A stretch of 22,652 bases of DNA, from positions 1 through 22,652 of IMG/VR virus record IMGVR_UViG_3300021425_000209; one strand, 5' to 3'. The DNA comes from a virus. Made by a program: the position numbers and the translations under genes. This document shows positions 1 through 6,207 of this stretch, one piece after another. The notes beneath the pieces were generated by a model. That model did not search any database and was not told where the DNA came from. It saw only the letters and a list, made by a program, of their open reading frames with translations. Within the stretch, counting starts at the first letter, position 1. The number at the start of each line of letters is the position of its first letter.

Positions 1-1
1 A

Positions 2-820
2 GGTGGTGACCCAAGCTCACTCATCAAACGTACAGGTTCACGTACAGTACTAGACACATCGTACCGACTACCGCAACCTATACTTGAGTACGCAGAAAAA
101 ATTGCCGAGCAGATTACAGAGAAACAACCTTACAGCATCCAAAGCAAGAAAGAACAAGGTACTGTACAAAAGATTCACAGCTTACTTGACGTAGACATGA
201 GCCAAGGAACTTGGTTCTTACTAGCACGGAACAAAGTAATGCTCAACATCTTTGAGAACGTACTAATGCAAAAAGGTCAATTGTTTGTCTCCAGTGGTAG
301 CCACTCATTGTTCAACGAGAAGCAACTCAAGTACATTAAGATGTGGGAACAACTACGCAGAGGTTACAAGTTTAAAGCTTCTGAACTCAAAGTGCTGTAC
401 AGGGAGTTCCTGCCGAGTGGCACTGTCATAGCCAGAGGAGCCAAGAACCTTCTGGATACTATGCCCGATGCAGAAATGTATTCCAAAGATGATCTTGTAG
501 AAAACTTTGGACTTAAGACTCTGACCAAATGGGACGCAGTCTTTAAACTACCAGAGTTTACCAAGGAAGTATTACTTAAGGCAGAGAAAGAAGGTAAGCT
601 TGACAAAAGCACAGACATAGAAGTTACTACCATCCACGCAACAAAAGGTAGAGAGGCTGACAATGTTGTTATTCTACCTGACATGACACACAAGACTTAC
701 CAAGGTATGCTTAAAGATATGGACAATGAACACCGTGTGTTCTACGTCGCTGCTACACGAGCTAAACAAAACCTGTACATCCACCCACCAGTAACAAAAT
801 TCTTCTACCAACTACCATGA
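2..820 (+). CDS. UvrD/Rep-type SF1 DNA helicase, C-terminal part (5' end outside window)
   Basis: The frame is open from the left edge (first full codon at position 2), so this is the C-terminal 272 residues of a longer gene. An ATG at 197 lies inside the domain and is not the real start. Three late motifs of superfamily 1 helicases are visible: a motif IV-like 'LDTSYRLPQPIL' (about 50-85), motif V 'TTIHATKGREADNVVIL' (about 628-678), and motif VI 'VFYVAATRAKQNLYI' (about 739-783), whose Arg would be the arginine finger. By family knowledge it is an ATP-driven 3'-5' DNA unwinding enzyme for phage replication or recombination; the substrate is inferred. The TGA stop overlaps the ATG of the next gene (ATGA, 817-820), and the SNF2 helicase lies two genes on. 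The Walker A half is outside the window, so the subfamily (UvrD, Rep, AddA-like) cannot be settled. Confidence 0.85.
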   Translation, partial: GGDPSSLIKRTGSRTVLDTSYRLPQPILEYAEKIAEQITEKQPYSIQSKKEQGTVQKIHSLLDVDMSQGTWFLLARNKVMLNIFENVLMQKGQLFVSSGSHSLFNEKQLKYIKMWEQLRRGYKFKASELKVLYREFLPSGTVIARGAKNLLDTMPDAEMYSKDDLVENFGLKTLTKWDAVFKLPEFTKEVLLKAEKEGKLDKSTDIEVTTIHATKGREADNVVILPDMTHKTYQGMLKDMDNEHRVFYVAATRAKQNLYIHPPVTKFFYQLP

Positions 821-1044
821 AAATAACTATACAACATTACGAAGAAACAGCATCACTTGAAGTGCCAGACGGAGCACCTTTGGATGATTTCAGAGATGCC
901 TTAATTAGAATCCTGCACATTATGTGGCTACCAGAACAAGTTGCCGACATTATGCGAGTCAAGGACTGGGAAGAAGGCTACGCTGCTGGCCTTGCAAAAG
1001 CATTAGAAGAAAAGAACGATGATATACAAAACACAACCACTTAA
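817..1044 (+). CDS. small conserved-type phage protein of unknown function (75 aa)
   Basis: A 75-residue acidic protein. Its N-terminus is a predicted beta strand pair (MKITIQHYEETASLEV) followed by an amphipathic helical region (LDDFRDALIRILHIMWLPEQVADIM) and a charged C-terminal tail. Small proteins with this 'MKIxIxxYxExxxxEVP ... L..FRxxLxxxG' layout are common in phage replication regions, but I know of no function for them. It starts in an ATGA overlap with the helicase stop, and its last 26 nt overlap the start of the SNF2 helicase (1019). It is therefore probably translated by coupling within one operon. No enzymatic motif is visible. Confidence is for it being a real gene, based on its tight fit between two clear genes. 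Confidence 0.7.
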   Translation: MKITIQHYEETASLEVPDGAPLDDFRDALIRILHIMWLPEQVADIMRVKDWEEGYAAGLAKALEEKNDDIQNTTT

Positions 1045-2434
1045 ACACCAAGACGAAGCAGTTAAACGTTTCAAAGACCAACATTACGGTGCTCTGCTCT
1101 GTGAGATGGGTACTGGTAAGACCAAGATTGTCTTGGATATTATCAAGAACTCTATGAAACGCTTCGACGTTATCGTAGTAGCACCCAACGGACTGCACCA
1201 CAACTGGGGAATCAATGAGATACCCAAGCACATGGACGATGTTCTTACTTATACTTGGAAGGGGCCAATCAAATCCAAGAAAGGCAAGCAAGAGTTCGTC
1301 AGATTCTGCGTAGCCCAAGACCAATCTAGAATCTTTCTAATCAACGTTGAAGCCCTACGCACAGCAGACGGCTTCAAGACAGCCACAGAGTTCTTAGCAT
1401 CATCACCTTATACTGCCGAACGGCACATGGTAGTTGATGAATCCACTTGCATCAAAAATCCCAAAGCTTTGCAGACAAAGCGTGTGCTTGATCTAGCTGG
1501 TATGGTTGCACGTAGGTGGGTACTCAACGGCACACCCATTACTCAGAGTCCACTAGACCTGTTCAGTCAGTGTAAGTTTCTAAATAAAGACGCTCTACCA
1601 TACAAAACTTACACAGCGTTTAAACACGCCTTTGCTGTCGAGACTACGATGACTATGGGACACCGTAGCTTCCGTAAGATTGTAGGCTACCAGCATCTGG
1701 ACGAGCTAACCAAGTTACTGGAGCCATTCAGTCTTCACATAAAGAAGAAAGATTGCTTGGATTTGCCAGACAAAGTCTTTACTAAGCTTGCAGTATCGCT
1801 GACTCCAGAGCAGGAAAAAGTCTACCGATCAATGAAAGAAGACTGTCTGGCTATGTTAGAGAGTGGTGAACTTGTTACAAGTACTCTAGCTCTGACACGC
1901 ATTACAAAGCTACACCAGATACTTACAGGATTCGTTGTAACCGATGAAGGCACAGAGGTTGACCTACCAAACAATCGTATCCCTGCACTTATGCAAATTG
2001 CAGAGACCACGCAACCACTAGTGATCTTCTGTGCATACAGACACAACGTTTCCCAGATTGTAGAAGCCCTGTCCAAGAAGTTTCCAAAAGAACGTATCGT
2101 TCGCTTCACTGGGGATGAGACAGGAAATACTCGCAATGAGGCTGTCAGAGCATTCCAAGATGGTGACGCTGACTTCTTTGTAGCCACATCTGCTGCTGCC
2201 AAAGGTTTGACATTACACCGTGCATCTACCATGATCTATTACTCCAACAACTACAGCCTTGAAACAAGATTACAAAGTCAGGATCGTATCCATCGTATTG
2301 GACAAAGTGACAAGTGTACTTACATTGATCTTGTTGTGCCTAGCACTGTTGACGAAACCATCCTTAAAAGGTTGGAAGAAAAGAAAGAACTCTCAAACAT
2401 GGTCTTAGACGACCTTATCGAAATAATCAAATGA
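1019..2434 (+). CDS. SNF2-family (SF2) DNA helicase/ATPase
   Basis: A full-length 471-residue SNF2-type ATPase. Motifs in order: a Q-like start 'KTQPLKHQDEAV' (residues 4-15), Walker A 'EMGTGKT' (29-35, Lys34 binding ATP), motif II 'VVDEST.IKNP' (138-148, Asp140/Glu141), motif III 'LNGTPI' (169-174), motif V 'AAAKGLTL' (392-399), and motif VI 'QSQDRIHRIGQ' (419-429, Arg fingers). This is the minimal two-lobe core with no accessory domain. SNF2 proteins translocate on double-stranded DNA using ATP; in phages they usually sit among replication and recombination genes, as here. The ATG at 1019 places the Q-like motif at the very N-terminus. Only a weak purine run (AGAAGAAAAGAA) precedes it and it overlaps the previous gene by 26 nt. 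The TGA overlaps the next ATG (ATGA, 2431-2434). Its exact role in the phage is inferred. Confidence 0.93.
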   Translation: MIYKTQPLKHQDEAVKRFKDQHYGALLCEMGTGKTKIVLDIIKNSMKRFDVIVVAPNGLHHNWGINEIPKHMDDVLTYTWKGPIKSKKGKQEFVRFCVAQDQSRIFLINVEALRTADGFKTATEFLASSPYTAERHMVVDESTCIKNPKALQTKRVLDLAGMVARRWVLNGTPITQSPLDLFSQCKFLNKDALPYKTYTAFKHAFAVETTMTMGHRSFRKIVGYQHLDELTKLLEPFSLHIKKKDCLDLPDKVFTKLAVSLTPEQEKVYRSMKEDCLAMLESGELVTSTLALTRITKLHQILTGFVVTDEGTEVDLPNNRIPALMQIAETTQPLVIFCAYRHNVSQIVEALSKKFPKERIVRFTGDETGNTRNEAVRAFQDGDADFFVATSAAAKGLTLHRASTMIYYSNNYSLETRLQSQDRIHRIGQSDKCTYIDLVVPSTVDETILKRLEEKKELSNMVLDDLIEIIK

Positions 2435-2622
2435 GCATACCAGCAACCAACCGACCCTTATTCACACAATCCGACAGCCAAATCCTTGAACGAGGACTGC
2501 GCACCATGACCATAGCTTGTGAGGCACTAACAGAGCAGAATGAAGCTTTGAAAGAGGACAACAAAAAACTTCTAGCAAACCTTAACAACCTCGAAGAAAG
2601 AGTACTAGTTGATCAGGCATGA
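2431..2622 (+). CDS. small coiled-coil protein, unknown function (63 aa)
   Basis: A 63-residue protein that I do not recognise. From about residue 30 to the end it has a heptad-like, charge-rich helix (EALTEQNEALKEDNKKLLAN) with Leu/Ala at core spacing, which suggests a short coiled coil for self-association or docking to a neighbour. It is bounded by ATGA overlaps on both sides (2431-2434 with the SNF2 helicase, 2619-2622 with the phosphoesterase). That packing is the main evidence that it is translated. No Shine-Dalgarno sequence precedes it, so translation is probably coupled to the helicase. An accessory subunit of the helicase or phosphoesterase is possible but only inferred from position. 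Confidence 0.65.
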   Translation: MSIPATNRPLFTQSDSQILERGLRTMTIACEALTEQNEALKEDNKKLLANLNNLEERVLVDQA

Positions 2623-3590
2623 AAAAAATAGACATAACAAGACAATACATAGAGAAGTTCCCCAACCACGGAAACAGAACTATTGCACAAATAATCTACA
2701 AAGAACATCCAAACCTGTACTCGTCGCTAGAAGCTGCTCGTAACGCGGTTCGTTACGCTCGTGGCAACTGCGGGTTACAACACAAAACTAGAGCAAAAGA
2801 TGAACATCGTAAACCAAATGGAAAAGCTGGGGAGTATAAGATTCCTAAGTCGCTTACTTCTAAGCGTCGCACTATACGCATCCCTGACGGCACTACTCTT
2901 CTACTGTCTGATATCCATCTACCTTATCACGACGTTGAGTCACTAGAGTGTGCACTAGCACATAACGAGAACCCAACCAACATAGTACTAAACGGTGATA
3001 CTGTAGACTTCTACGCCACCAGCCGTTGGGAAACCGACCCAAATGCCAGAGACTTGGCTGGTGAGTTGCAAGCAAGCCGACAGTTTCTCATGCACCTTCG
3101 TGAGCGATTCCCAGAAGCCAACATCTTCTTTAAGATTGGCAACCACGAAGAACGTTGGGAAAAGTTCCTGTGGCGTAAGGCTCCAGAACTGTGTGGCGTA
3201 CCAGACTTCAAGCTTGAGAAACTGCTACGCTTCGAGGATCTTGACATTATCGAAGTCGGTGGACGACAAATGATGAAGGCTGGTGGGCTATGGATACTCC
3301 ACGGTCATGAATTTTTTAATACCTTTGACCCAGTAAACTTCGCTCGAACCCTGCAAGTTAAGACTGGTGTCTGTGCTATTGCTGGGCATAAGCATAAAAC
3401 CAGTCAGCACTCCGTTAAGAACATGGACGGAGACACTATCGCTTGCTGGTCGGTCGGTTGTCTCTGCGACCTTGAGCCTGACTATATGCCCGTCAACCAA
3501 TGGAATCTAGGCTTTGCTGAGATTACGCACAAGGGCAAAAAGTTCGAGGTCAATAACTACCGTATCATTGACGGAGTCGCACACCGCTAG
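2619..3590 (+). CDS. calcineurin-like metallophosphoesterase with N-terminal helical (HTH-like) extension
   Basis: A 323-residue protein. Residues 1-50 (ITRQYIEKFPN...TIAQIIYKEHP...AARNAVRYARG) look like a small helix-turn-helix-type segment, followed by a basic linker (about 51-90). The calcineurin-like phosphoesterase core carries all the metal-binding motifs: D98-x-H100 (SDIH), G-D127-x-x-D130 (NGDTVD), G-N-H176-E (GNHE), the His of 'LHGHE' (228-230) and G-H257-x-H259 (GHKH). By family it hydrolyses phosphodiester or phosphomonoester bonds with a two-metal centre; the phage substrate (DNA, nucleotide or other) is unknown. The N-terminal extension suggests nucleic-acid binding, an inference. 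It is the last gene of the + operon. Its TAG stop (3588-3590) overlaps the stop of the opposing fibre-tip gene on the - strand. SbcD/Mre11-like nuclease activity is possible, but the capping domain is not seen. Confidence 0.9.
   Translation: MKKIDITRQYIEKFPNHGNRTIAQIIYKEHPNLYSSLEAARNAVRYARGNCGLQHKTRAKDEHRKPNGKAGEYKIPKSLTSKRRTIRIPDGTTLLLSDIHLPYHDVESLECALAHNENPTNIVLNGDTVDFYATSRWETDPNARDLAGELQASRQFLMHLRERFPEANIFFKIGNHEERWEKFLWRKAPELCGVPDFKLEKLLRFEDLDIIEVGGRQMMKAGGLWILHGHEFFNTFDPVNFARTLQVKTGVCAIAGHKHKTSQHSVKNMDGDTIACWSVGCLCDLEPDYMPVNQWNLGFAEITHKGKKFEVNNYRIIDGVAHR
3587..3590. other. shared CTAG carrying both stop codons of converging operons
   Basis: The palindrome CTAG gives TAG on the + strand (3588-3590, phosphoesterase) and TAG on the - strand (3589-3587, fibre-tip B). 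The two operons therefore meet with a 4-nt overlap and no space between them. No hairpin terminator is visible here. Confidence 0.9.
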
Positions 3591-4093
3591 GAAAGAGATA
3601 TAAATCTTGCTGTACCACCACTAACAGACCACGACATTCCAGATGCAACAGGTAGAGTCATAGTAAAAGTCTTAGTGCCGCTTGTAAAATCATATGCCTG
3701 TGTAAAGGTCTCTCCGTCTACGATTGCTGTCAAGGTAATACCAGCAGAACTACTACCCGATACAACAAGAAACCCGTCCGAAGCTGCTGTACCTGATGTA
3801 CCTACAGAGGAATACGTCCCCAAACTAGCTTTAGAATTATCTGAATAATCCTTTACAGCAGCACAAGTTGGGATTTGTGTATCTGTGTCGTTACTAGCAA
3901 TACCTTCAGCCTCAGTGACCAAAAACCCAGAGTCTAGGTTACTTTCATCCAAGGTAGTTATCTCTTGATGGATTGTACCAGCAGTTACAAGCTCGTTGCT
4001 GCCAGATGTAATGCTGTTATTAGGAGCATCAACAACTGCCTGAATAGCGTCGTCTACCTCCTGTGCAGTGTTTGTTAGTGGAAATTCAGCCAT
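3587..4093 (-). CDS. putative fibre-tip protein B (paralogue, 168 aa)
   Basis: The last gene of the late operon, 168 residues. Residues 1 to about 82 (MAEFPLTNTA..., GFLVTEAE.IASNDTDTQIP, TCAAV) are nearly the same as in the upstream gene at 4093-4746. This 'T-S-G...VT.G..., DTDTQIPTCAAV' layout is typical of trimerising attachment segments of phage fibres. The C-terminal half differs: a Ser/Gly/Thr-rich, beta-strand-like region (GFLVVSGSSSAGITLTAIVD ... FTMTLPVASG) that could form a small beta domain. By inference it is a receptor-binding or decoration protein on the tail. Its ATG overlaps the stop of its paralogue (TAATG at 4091-4095) with no Shine-Dalgarno sequence. Its TAG shares the CTAG at 3587-3590 with the converging phosphoesterase gene. 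The fibre role is suggested by composition and position rather than by a named family. Confidence 0.7.
   Translation of the reverse strand: MAEFPLTNTAQEVDDAIQAVVDAPNNSITSGSNELVTAGTIHQEITTLDESNLDSGFLVTEAEGIASNDTDTQIPTCAAVKDYSDNSKASLGTYSSVGTSGTAASDGFLVVSGSSSAGITLTAIVDGETFTQAYDFTSGTKTFTMTLPVASGMSWSVSGGTARFISLS
3848..4093 (-). repeat. duplicated fibre-tip N-terminal module, copy 2
   Basis: Codes for residues 1-82 of fibre-tip B and is a diverged copy of the start of fibre-tip A (4507-4746). Conserved blocks include MAEFPLTNTA and IASNDTDTQIPTCAAV. DNA around 3860-3930 and 4510-4590 is clearly alike by eye, with many of the differences at third codon positions, which points to gene duplication rather than chance. 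Confidence 0.85.
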
Positions 4094-4746
4094 TATGCAA
4101 ATTTAAGTATGCTTATTGAAACGTGATCGTAGTACAACGTAGCACCAACATTACTGTGATCTATTTGCACAGTTTGGGGACTTGCGCTAGTTATGATTCT
4201 GGTAGTTGATCCTGTAGCATTACGTGCAGTAGAACCAGTCTCGTTAAAAGCTGGATTACCTACGACATTACCATCGTGTTTAAAATTCACAGTAGCGTAG
4301 TCAGAACCGTCATTATCATCTTCTGCAAACGAACCACTCCACGTAACTAAATAAGTTCCTGCATTTAGCGTGACCACCCCGCCACTTACCGAACCTATGT
4401 TATCTGGGTCTAAAGTCTCTGTTACATCTATAGTACCGCTACTATTAGCATTGCCAGAGGTCTTTTCGTAGAAAGCATACTTGATCGTAGTACCGCCTAC
4501 TGCCGCGTTTACAGCAGCACACGTTGGAATCTGTGTGTCCGTGTCGTTACTAGCGATAGTTTCAGCCTCAGTAACCAAGAACCCAGCATCCATGTTGGTG
4601 TGGTTCAAAGACTGTAAGGCAGCGTGTACACCACCACTGGTAACAGTATTAATATTACCAGCAGTAGGCGTAGTTGTTATACCAACAACTTTTTGAATAG
4701 CAGTATCTATATCAGACGCTGTATTAGTTAGTGGGAACTCAGCCAT
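4093..4746 (-). CDS. putative fibre-tip protein A with C1q-like C-terminal head (217 aa)
   Basis: A 217-residue protein. Residues 1 to about 80 are the shared module (MAEFPLTNTASDIDTAIQKV ... PTAGNINTVTSGGVHAAL ... SNDTDTQIPTCAAV), of a type often seen at the start of phage tail-fibre tip proteins. The remaining ~135 residues resemble a C1q/TNF-type jelly roll: 'TLNAGTYLVTWSGSFAEDD', then 'YATVNFKHDGNVV', and a final strand 'YYDHVSISILKFA'. Such heads are usually trimeric and bind receptors. By inference it recognises the host surface or decorates the virion. It starts directly after the stop of the DUF6321-like gene (TAA at 4747-4749, ATG at 4744-4746) with a weak 'GGAA' upstream. It is paralogous to the next gene; the two have swapped or diverged in their heads. 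Confidence 0.75.
   Translation of the reverse strand: MAEFPLTNTASDIDTAIQKVVGITTTPTAGNINTVTSGGVHAALQSLNHTNMDAGFLVTEAETIASNDTDTQIPTCAAVNAAVGGTTIKYAFYEKTSGNANSSGTIDVTETLDPDNIGSVSGGVVTLNAGTYLVTWSGSFAEDDNDGSDYATVNFKHDGNVVGNPAFNETGSTARNATGSTTRIITSASPQTVQIDHSNVGATLYYDHVSISILKFA
4507..4746 (-). repeat. duplicated fibre-tip N-terminal module, copy 1
   Basis: Codes for residues 1-80 of fibre-tip A; partner of the copy at 3848-4093. Beyond this module the two proteins are unrelated, so the duplication was followed by replacement or rapid divergence of the C-terminal heads. Confidence 0.85.
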
Positions 4747-4986
4747 TTAACATTTCCATTTACGAAGAGCAAGAGCCTTACGAGTAGGACGACCTTTGCT
4801 GTCCTTCATTGGCCCCTTAACACCGCTCATGCGAGCACAAAAAGACTTACGTCGTTTCGCAGCCTTGGAGCCACGCTTCACCTTGCCAGTTACAGGAGCC
4901 TTTAAGTTGGCTCCTTCCTTGGCTTTAAAGTAACGACGACCAGCAGCCGTTAGGCCACCAGTCTTACTCTTGTGTTCTTTACGCAT
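4747..4986 (-). CDS. small basic DUF6321-like protein (79 aa)
   Basis: A 79-residue, very basic protein: 27 of 79 residues are Lys or Arg. The signature 'KTGGLTAAGRRYFKAKEGAN' near the N-terminus and 'RRKSFCARMSGVKGPMKD' in the middle match my recollection of the DUF6321 family, common in marine phages and of unknown function. Two cysteines are present, one in 'SFCARM' and one as the last residue (KWKC). The charge suggests nucleic-acid binding or neutralisation of packaged DNA, which is inference. The ATG overlaps the end of the 38-residue gene upstream by 8 nt (4979-4986). The stop is directly followed by the fibre-tip A start codon. It belongs to a run of four tiny basic genes. Confidence 0.82.
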   Translation of the reverse strand: MRKEHKSKTGGLTAAGRRYFKAKEGANLKAPVTGKVKRGSKAAKRRKSFCARMSGVKGPMKDSKGRPTRKALALRKWKC

Positions 4987-5095
4987 CTTTTTTAAAGCGA
5001 GCTTTTAGTGTCTTGCCTTTCTTTTTAGCAGCTTCTTTAGCTTTGGCAATTCCTTTTGGCGTATATGAGTATTTCTTTCCGTTTACATTTGGCAT
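4979..5095 (-). CDS. tiny basic protein (38 aa), unknown function
   Basis: A 38-residue gene found by direct translation of the gap between the two basic-DUF genes. It begins MPNVNGKKYSYTPKG and ends in KARFKKDA; 13 of 38 residues are Lys or Arg. Small phage proteins with the layout 'MP.V.GKKY.YT.KGxAxAKxxAKKxGK' recur in marine phage genomes, with no function known to me. Support for expression is good. The ATG overlaps the previous stop (TAATG, 5093-5097), a real Shine-Dalgarno sequence AAGGAG (- strand, 5105-5110) lies 9 nt upstream, and the end overlaps the next gene by 8 nt. The central AKAKEAAKKKGK segment should be helical. Binding to DNA or RNA is inferred from charge only. Confidence 0.75.
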   Translation of the reverse strand: MPNVNGKKYSYTPKGIAKAKEAAKKKGKTLKARFKKDA

Positions 5096-5370
5096 TATTT
5101 TTTTCTCCTTATTGCTTTTACACGTTTTGGTTTACCCGATGGTTGACCCATCTTCTTCTTCTGTGAAATTCGTGATCTCTTTTGTCCTTCGGACATCTCG
5201 GATGCAGTGACAGGGGTTTTTGAGCTTACACGCTTTGATGGTCTGCAATAAGGCGTTCCTCTTTTTTCGCCCCCTTGTCGTCCACAGGGCTTCCCCGATC
5301 GGACATCGACCCATTTTTCCGCAAACCATCTTTTCAGGGACGCTCCCTTCTCTGTCTTCCGTACAGCCAT
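5095..5370 (-). CDS. small basic DUF5872-like protein (91 aa)
   Basis: A 91-residue basic protein (29 Lys/Arg). The signature 'LKRWFAEKWVDVRSGKPCGR' (residues 12-31) followed by 'KRGTPYCRPSKRVSSKTP' matches what I remember of DUF5872, a family of unknown function found in phages and some large DNA viruses. The two cysteines in 'KPCGR' and 'PYCRP' are spaced as in a possible metal-binding or disulfide pair. The lysine-rich tail (KPKRVKAIRRKK) is likely disordered. It has one of the few strong ribosome binding sites in the window, AGGAGG at 5377-5382 (- strand), and its ATG directly follows the TGA of the previous gene. A role in DNA condensation or packaging is inferred from charge. Confidence 0.82.
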   Translation of the reverse strand: MAVRKTEKGASLKRWFAEKWVDVRSGKPCGRQGGEKRGTPYCRPSKRVSSKTPVTASEMSEGQKRSRISQKKKMGQPSGKPKRVKAIRRKK

Positions 5371-5502
5371 TCACTTCCTCCTTGCTTTCATTTTTTTCTT
5401 ACCCTTGCCTTTACGACACTTGGCAATCGCACCAGATGCGTAGGCAGACGGAAACACTTTGTACTGTGCTTTTACTTTGTAGTAACATGCGTCCTTTGGC
5501 AT
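5371..5502 (-). CDS. tiny basic 'KDACYYKV' protein (43 aa)
   Basis: A 43-residue gene found by direct translation. The sequence MPKDACYYKVKAQYKVFPSA, then YASGAIAKCRKGKGKKK, closely matches a small protein type I recall from marine phages (pattern KDACYxKVKxRYKVxPSAYASGxxxxCRK). No function is known. 15 of 43 residues are Lys/Arg, with two cysteines (residues 6 and 29). Its ATG overlaps the preceding stop (TAATG, 5500-5504) with a weak AGGAC upstream, and its TGA is immediately followed by the next ATG. The C-terminal codons themselves contain the AGGAGG that serves the DUF5872-like gene downstream. It lies in the run of tiny basic proteins between the lysis-type genes and the fibre tips. Confidence 0.8.
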   Translation of the reverse strand: MPKDACYYKVKAQYKVFPSAYASGAIAKCRKGKGKKKMKARRK

Positions 5503-5660
5503 TACTTGTCCTGTCGTTTGTTATGAAAGTCAAAGAGTACCTTGACCTTTTCTGTAAGTGTTTCGATGTTATAGTGCATCTTAGCCAGCACAATCACTAG
5601 ACCGATGAAGCCGACAAAAACTGGCCATAACGCTGATATAATTTGTAAAATCTCATTCAT
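5502..5660 (-). CDS. small single-pass membrane protein (52 aa)
   Basis: A 52-residue gene found by direct translation. After a short N-terminus (MNEIL) there is one long hydrophobic segment, about residues 6-26 (QIISALWPVFVGFIGLVIVL). It is followed by a charged helical tail (KMHYNIETLTEKVKVLFDFH, then NKRQDK) that is probably cytoplasmic. The layout, one transmembrane segment plus a heptad-like tail, resembles small Rz-, spanin- or holin-accessory-type membrane proteins, but I recognise no family. Its ATG sits in an ATGA overlap with the gene upstream (5657-5660) and its stop overlaps the next ATG (TAATG). It therefore forms a translationally coupled block with the two membrane proteins upstream. 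A lysis role is inferred from neighbours. Confidence 0.7.
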   Translation of the reverse strand: MNEILQIISALWPVFVGFIGLVIVLAKMHYNIETLTEKVKVLFDFHNKRQDK

Positions 5661-6055
5661 TTAACTTGTGAACTACCAAAGTAAAATCCGACAATAGCCA
5701 GAGCAGTTTGTCGTACTTCAGGTAGTATAACGTACCCGCTCACCTGCTCCCAGCGAACGCCCTTGAATAAACCAAAGAACTTGCTGGTTTCCTGCTGGAC
5801 GGATATGTCCACGCTGGTAAAGGCGACAATAAAGGGTGCAGCTATTACTGCGAACATTGTACAGACGACAATAAACCTACGAATCCAAGTACCGCCTACT
5901 CTGGCAGCAGCACGGTCAGCGGAGTCATCTACTAGGTTCTGCCTACGCTCAAGTGCATTAATGGAACGGGCTTGGTTTTCAGCCTGTGCTGCAATAAGCC
6001 TCATCACAAAGCCAGTTACGCCACCGCCCAACATTGCTAGTATTTCTGGTGTCAT
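5657..6055 (-). CDS. membrane protein, holin-like candidate (132 aa)
   Basis: A 132-residue protein with about three hydrophobic segments: roughly residues 5-23 (ILAMLGGGVTGFVMRLIAA), 61-80 (FIVVCTMFAVIAAPFIVAFT) and 107-127 (GYVILPEVRQTALAIVGFYF). Between the first two is a charged helix (QAENQARSINALERRQNLVD). This three-segment arrangement recalls the holins of the gene-transfer-agent 3TM type, but the match is structural, not a confident family call. It follows a 51-residue holin-like protein through an ATGA overlap (6052-6055) and precedes a single-pass membrane protein. The three together look like a lysis cassette without a visible endolysin. An alternative is a membrane component for superinfection or entry. 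Confidence 0.65.
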   Translation of the reverse strand: MTPEILAMLGGGVTGFVMRLIAAQAENQARSINALERRQNLVDDSADRAAARVGGTWIRRFIVVCTMFAVIAAPFIVAFTSVDISVQQETSKFFGLFKGVRWEQVSGYVILPEVRQTALAIVGFYFGSSQVK

Positions 6056-6207
6056 TTCTTCTTGAGAATCTTGTATATCGAGAGACCCATATAAATAAGC
6101 GTAAATATCCCTACAAGGAGGGATACGACTGAGTTAATGCCCTGCAACCCAACGGTTGCCAAAAAGCCTCCTGTGCCTACTGAGAGCCTTGAGATGATGT
6201 CTTCCAT
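6052..6207 (-). CDS. small holin-like membrane protein (51 aa)
   Basis: A 51-residue gene found by direct translation. It reads MEDIISRLSVGTGGFLATVG, then a second hydrophobic stretch LVGIFTLIYMGLSIYKIL ending in KKK. Two short hydrophobic helices with a positively charged C-terminus fit a class II-type holin, and very similar small proteins occur in marine podoviruses beside lysis genes. A holin would accumulate in the inner membrane and time its opening at the end of infection. It begins in a TAATG overlap with the 101-residue gene (6205-6209), preceded by a weak AGAAG. It ends in an ATGA overlap with the 132-residue membrane protein. The function is inferred; the gene itself is well supported by context. 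Confidence 0.72.
   Translation of the reverse strand: MEDIISRLSVGTGGFLATVGLQGINSVVSLLVGIFTLIYMGLSIYKILKKK

Noticed and set aside
197-199. ATG at 197 as the start of the left-hand helicase
   Set aside because: The frame is open to the left edge and the motif IV-like segment (about 50-85) lies before it, so the gene begins outside the window.
3590-3660. A bidirectional terminator at the converging operon junction
   Set aside because: No inverted repeat with a flanking T-run was found around the CTAG junction by eye.
5220-5600. A 126-codon + strand frame across the small basic gene run
   Set aside because: It opposes three small genes supported by overlaps, ribosome binding sites and family resemblance; its own product looks random (Phe/Leu/Cys/Ser-rich).
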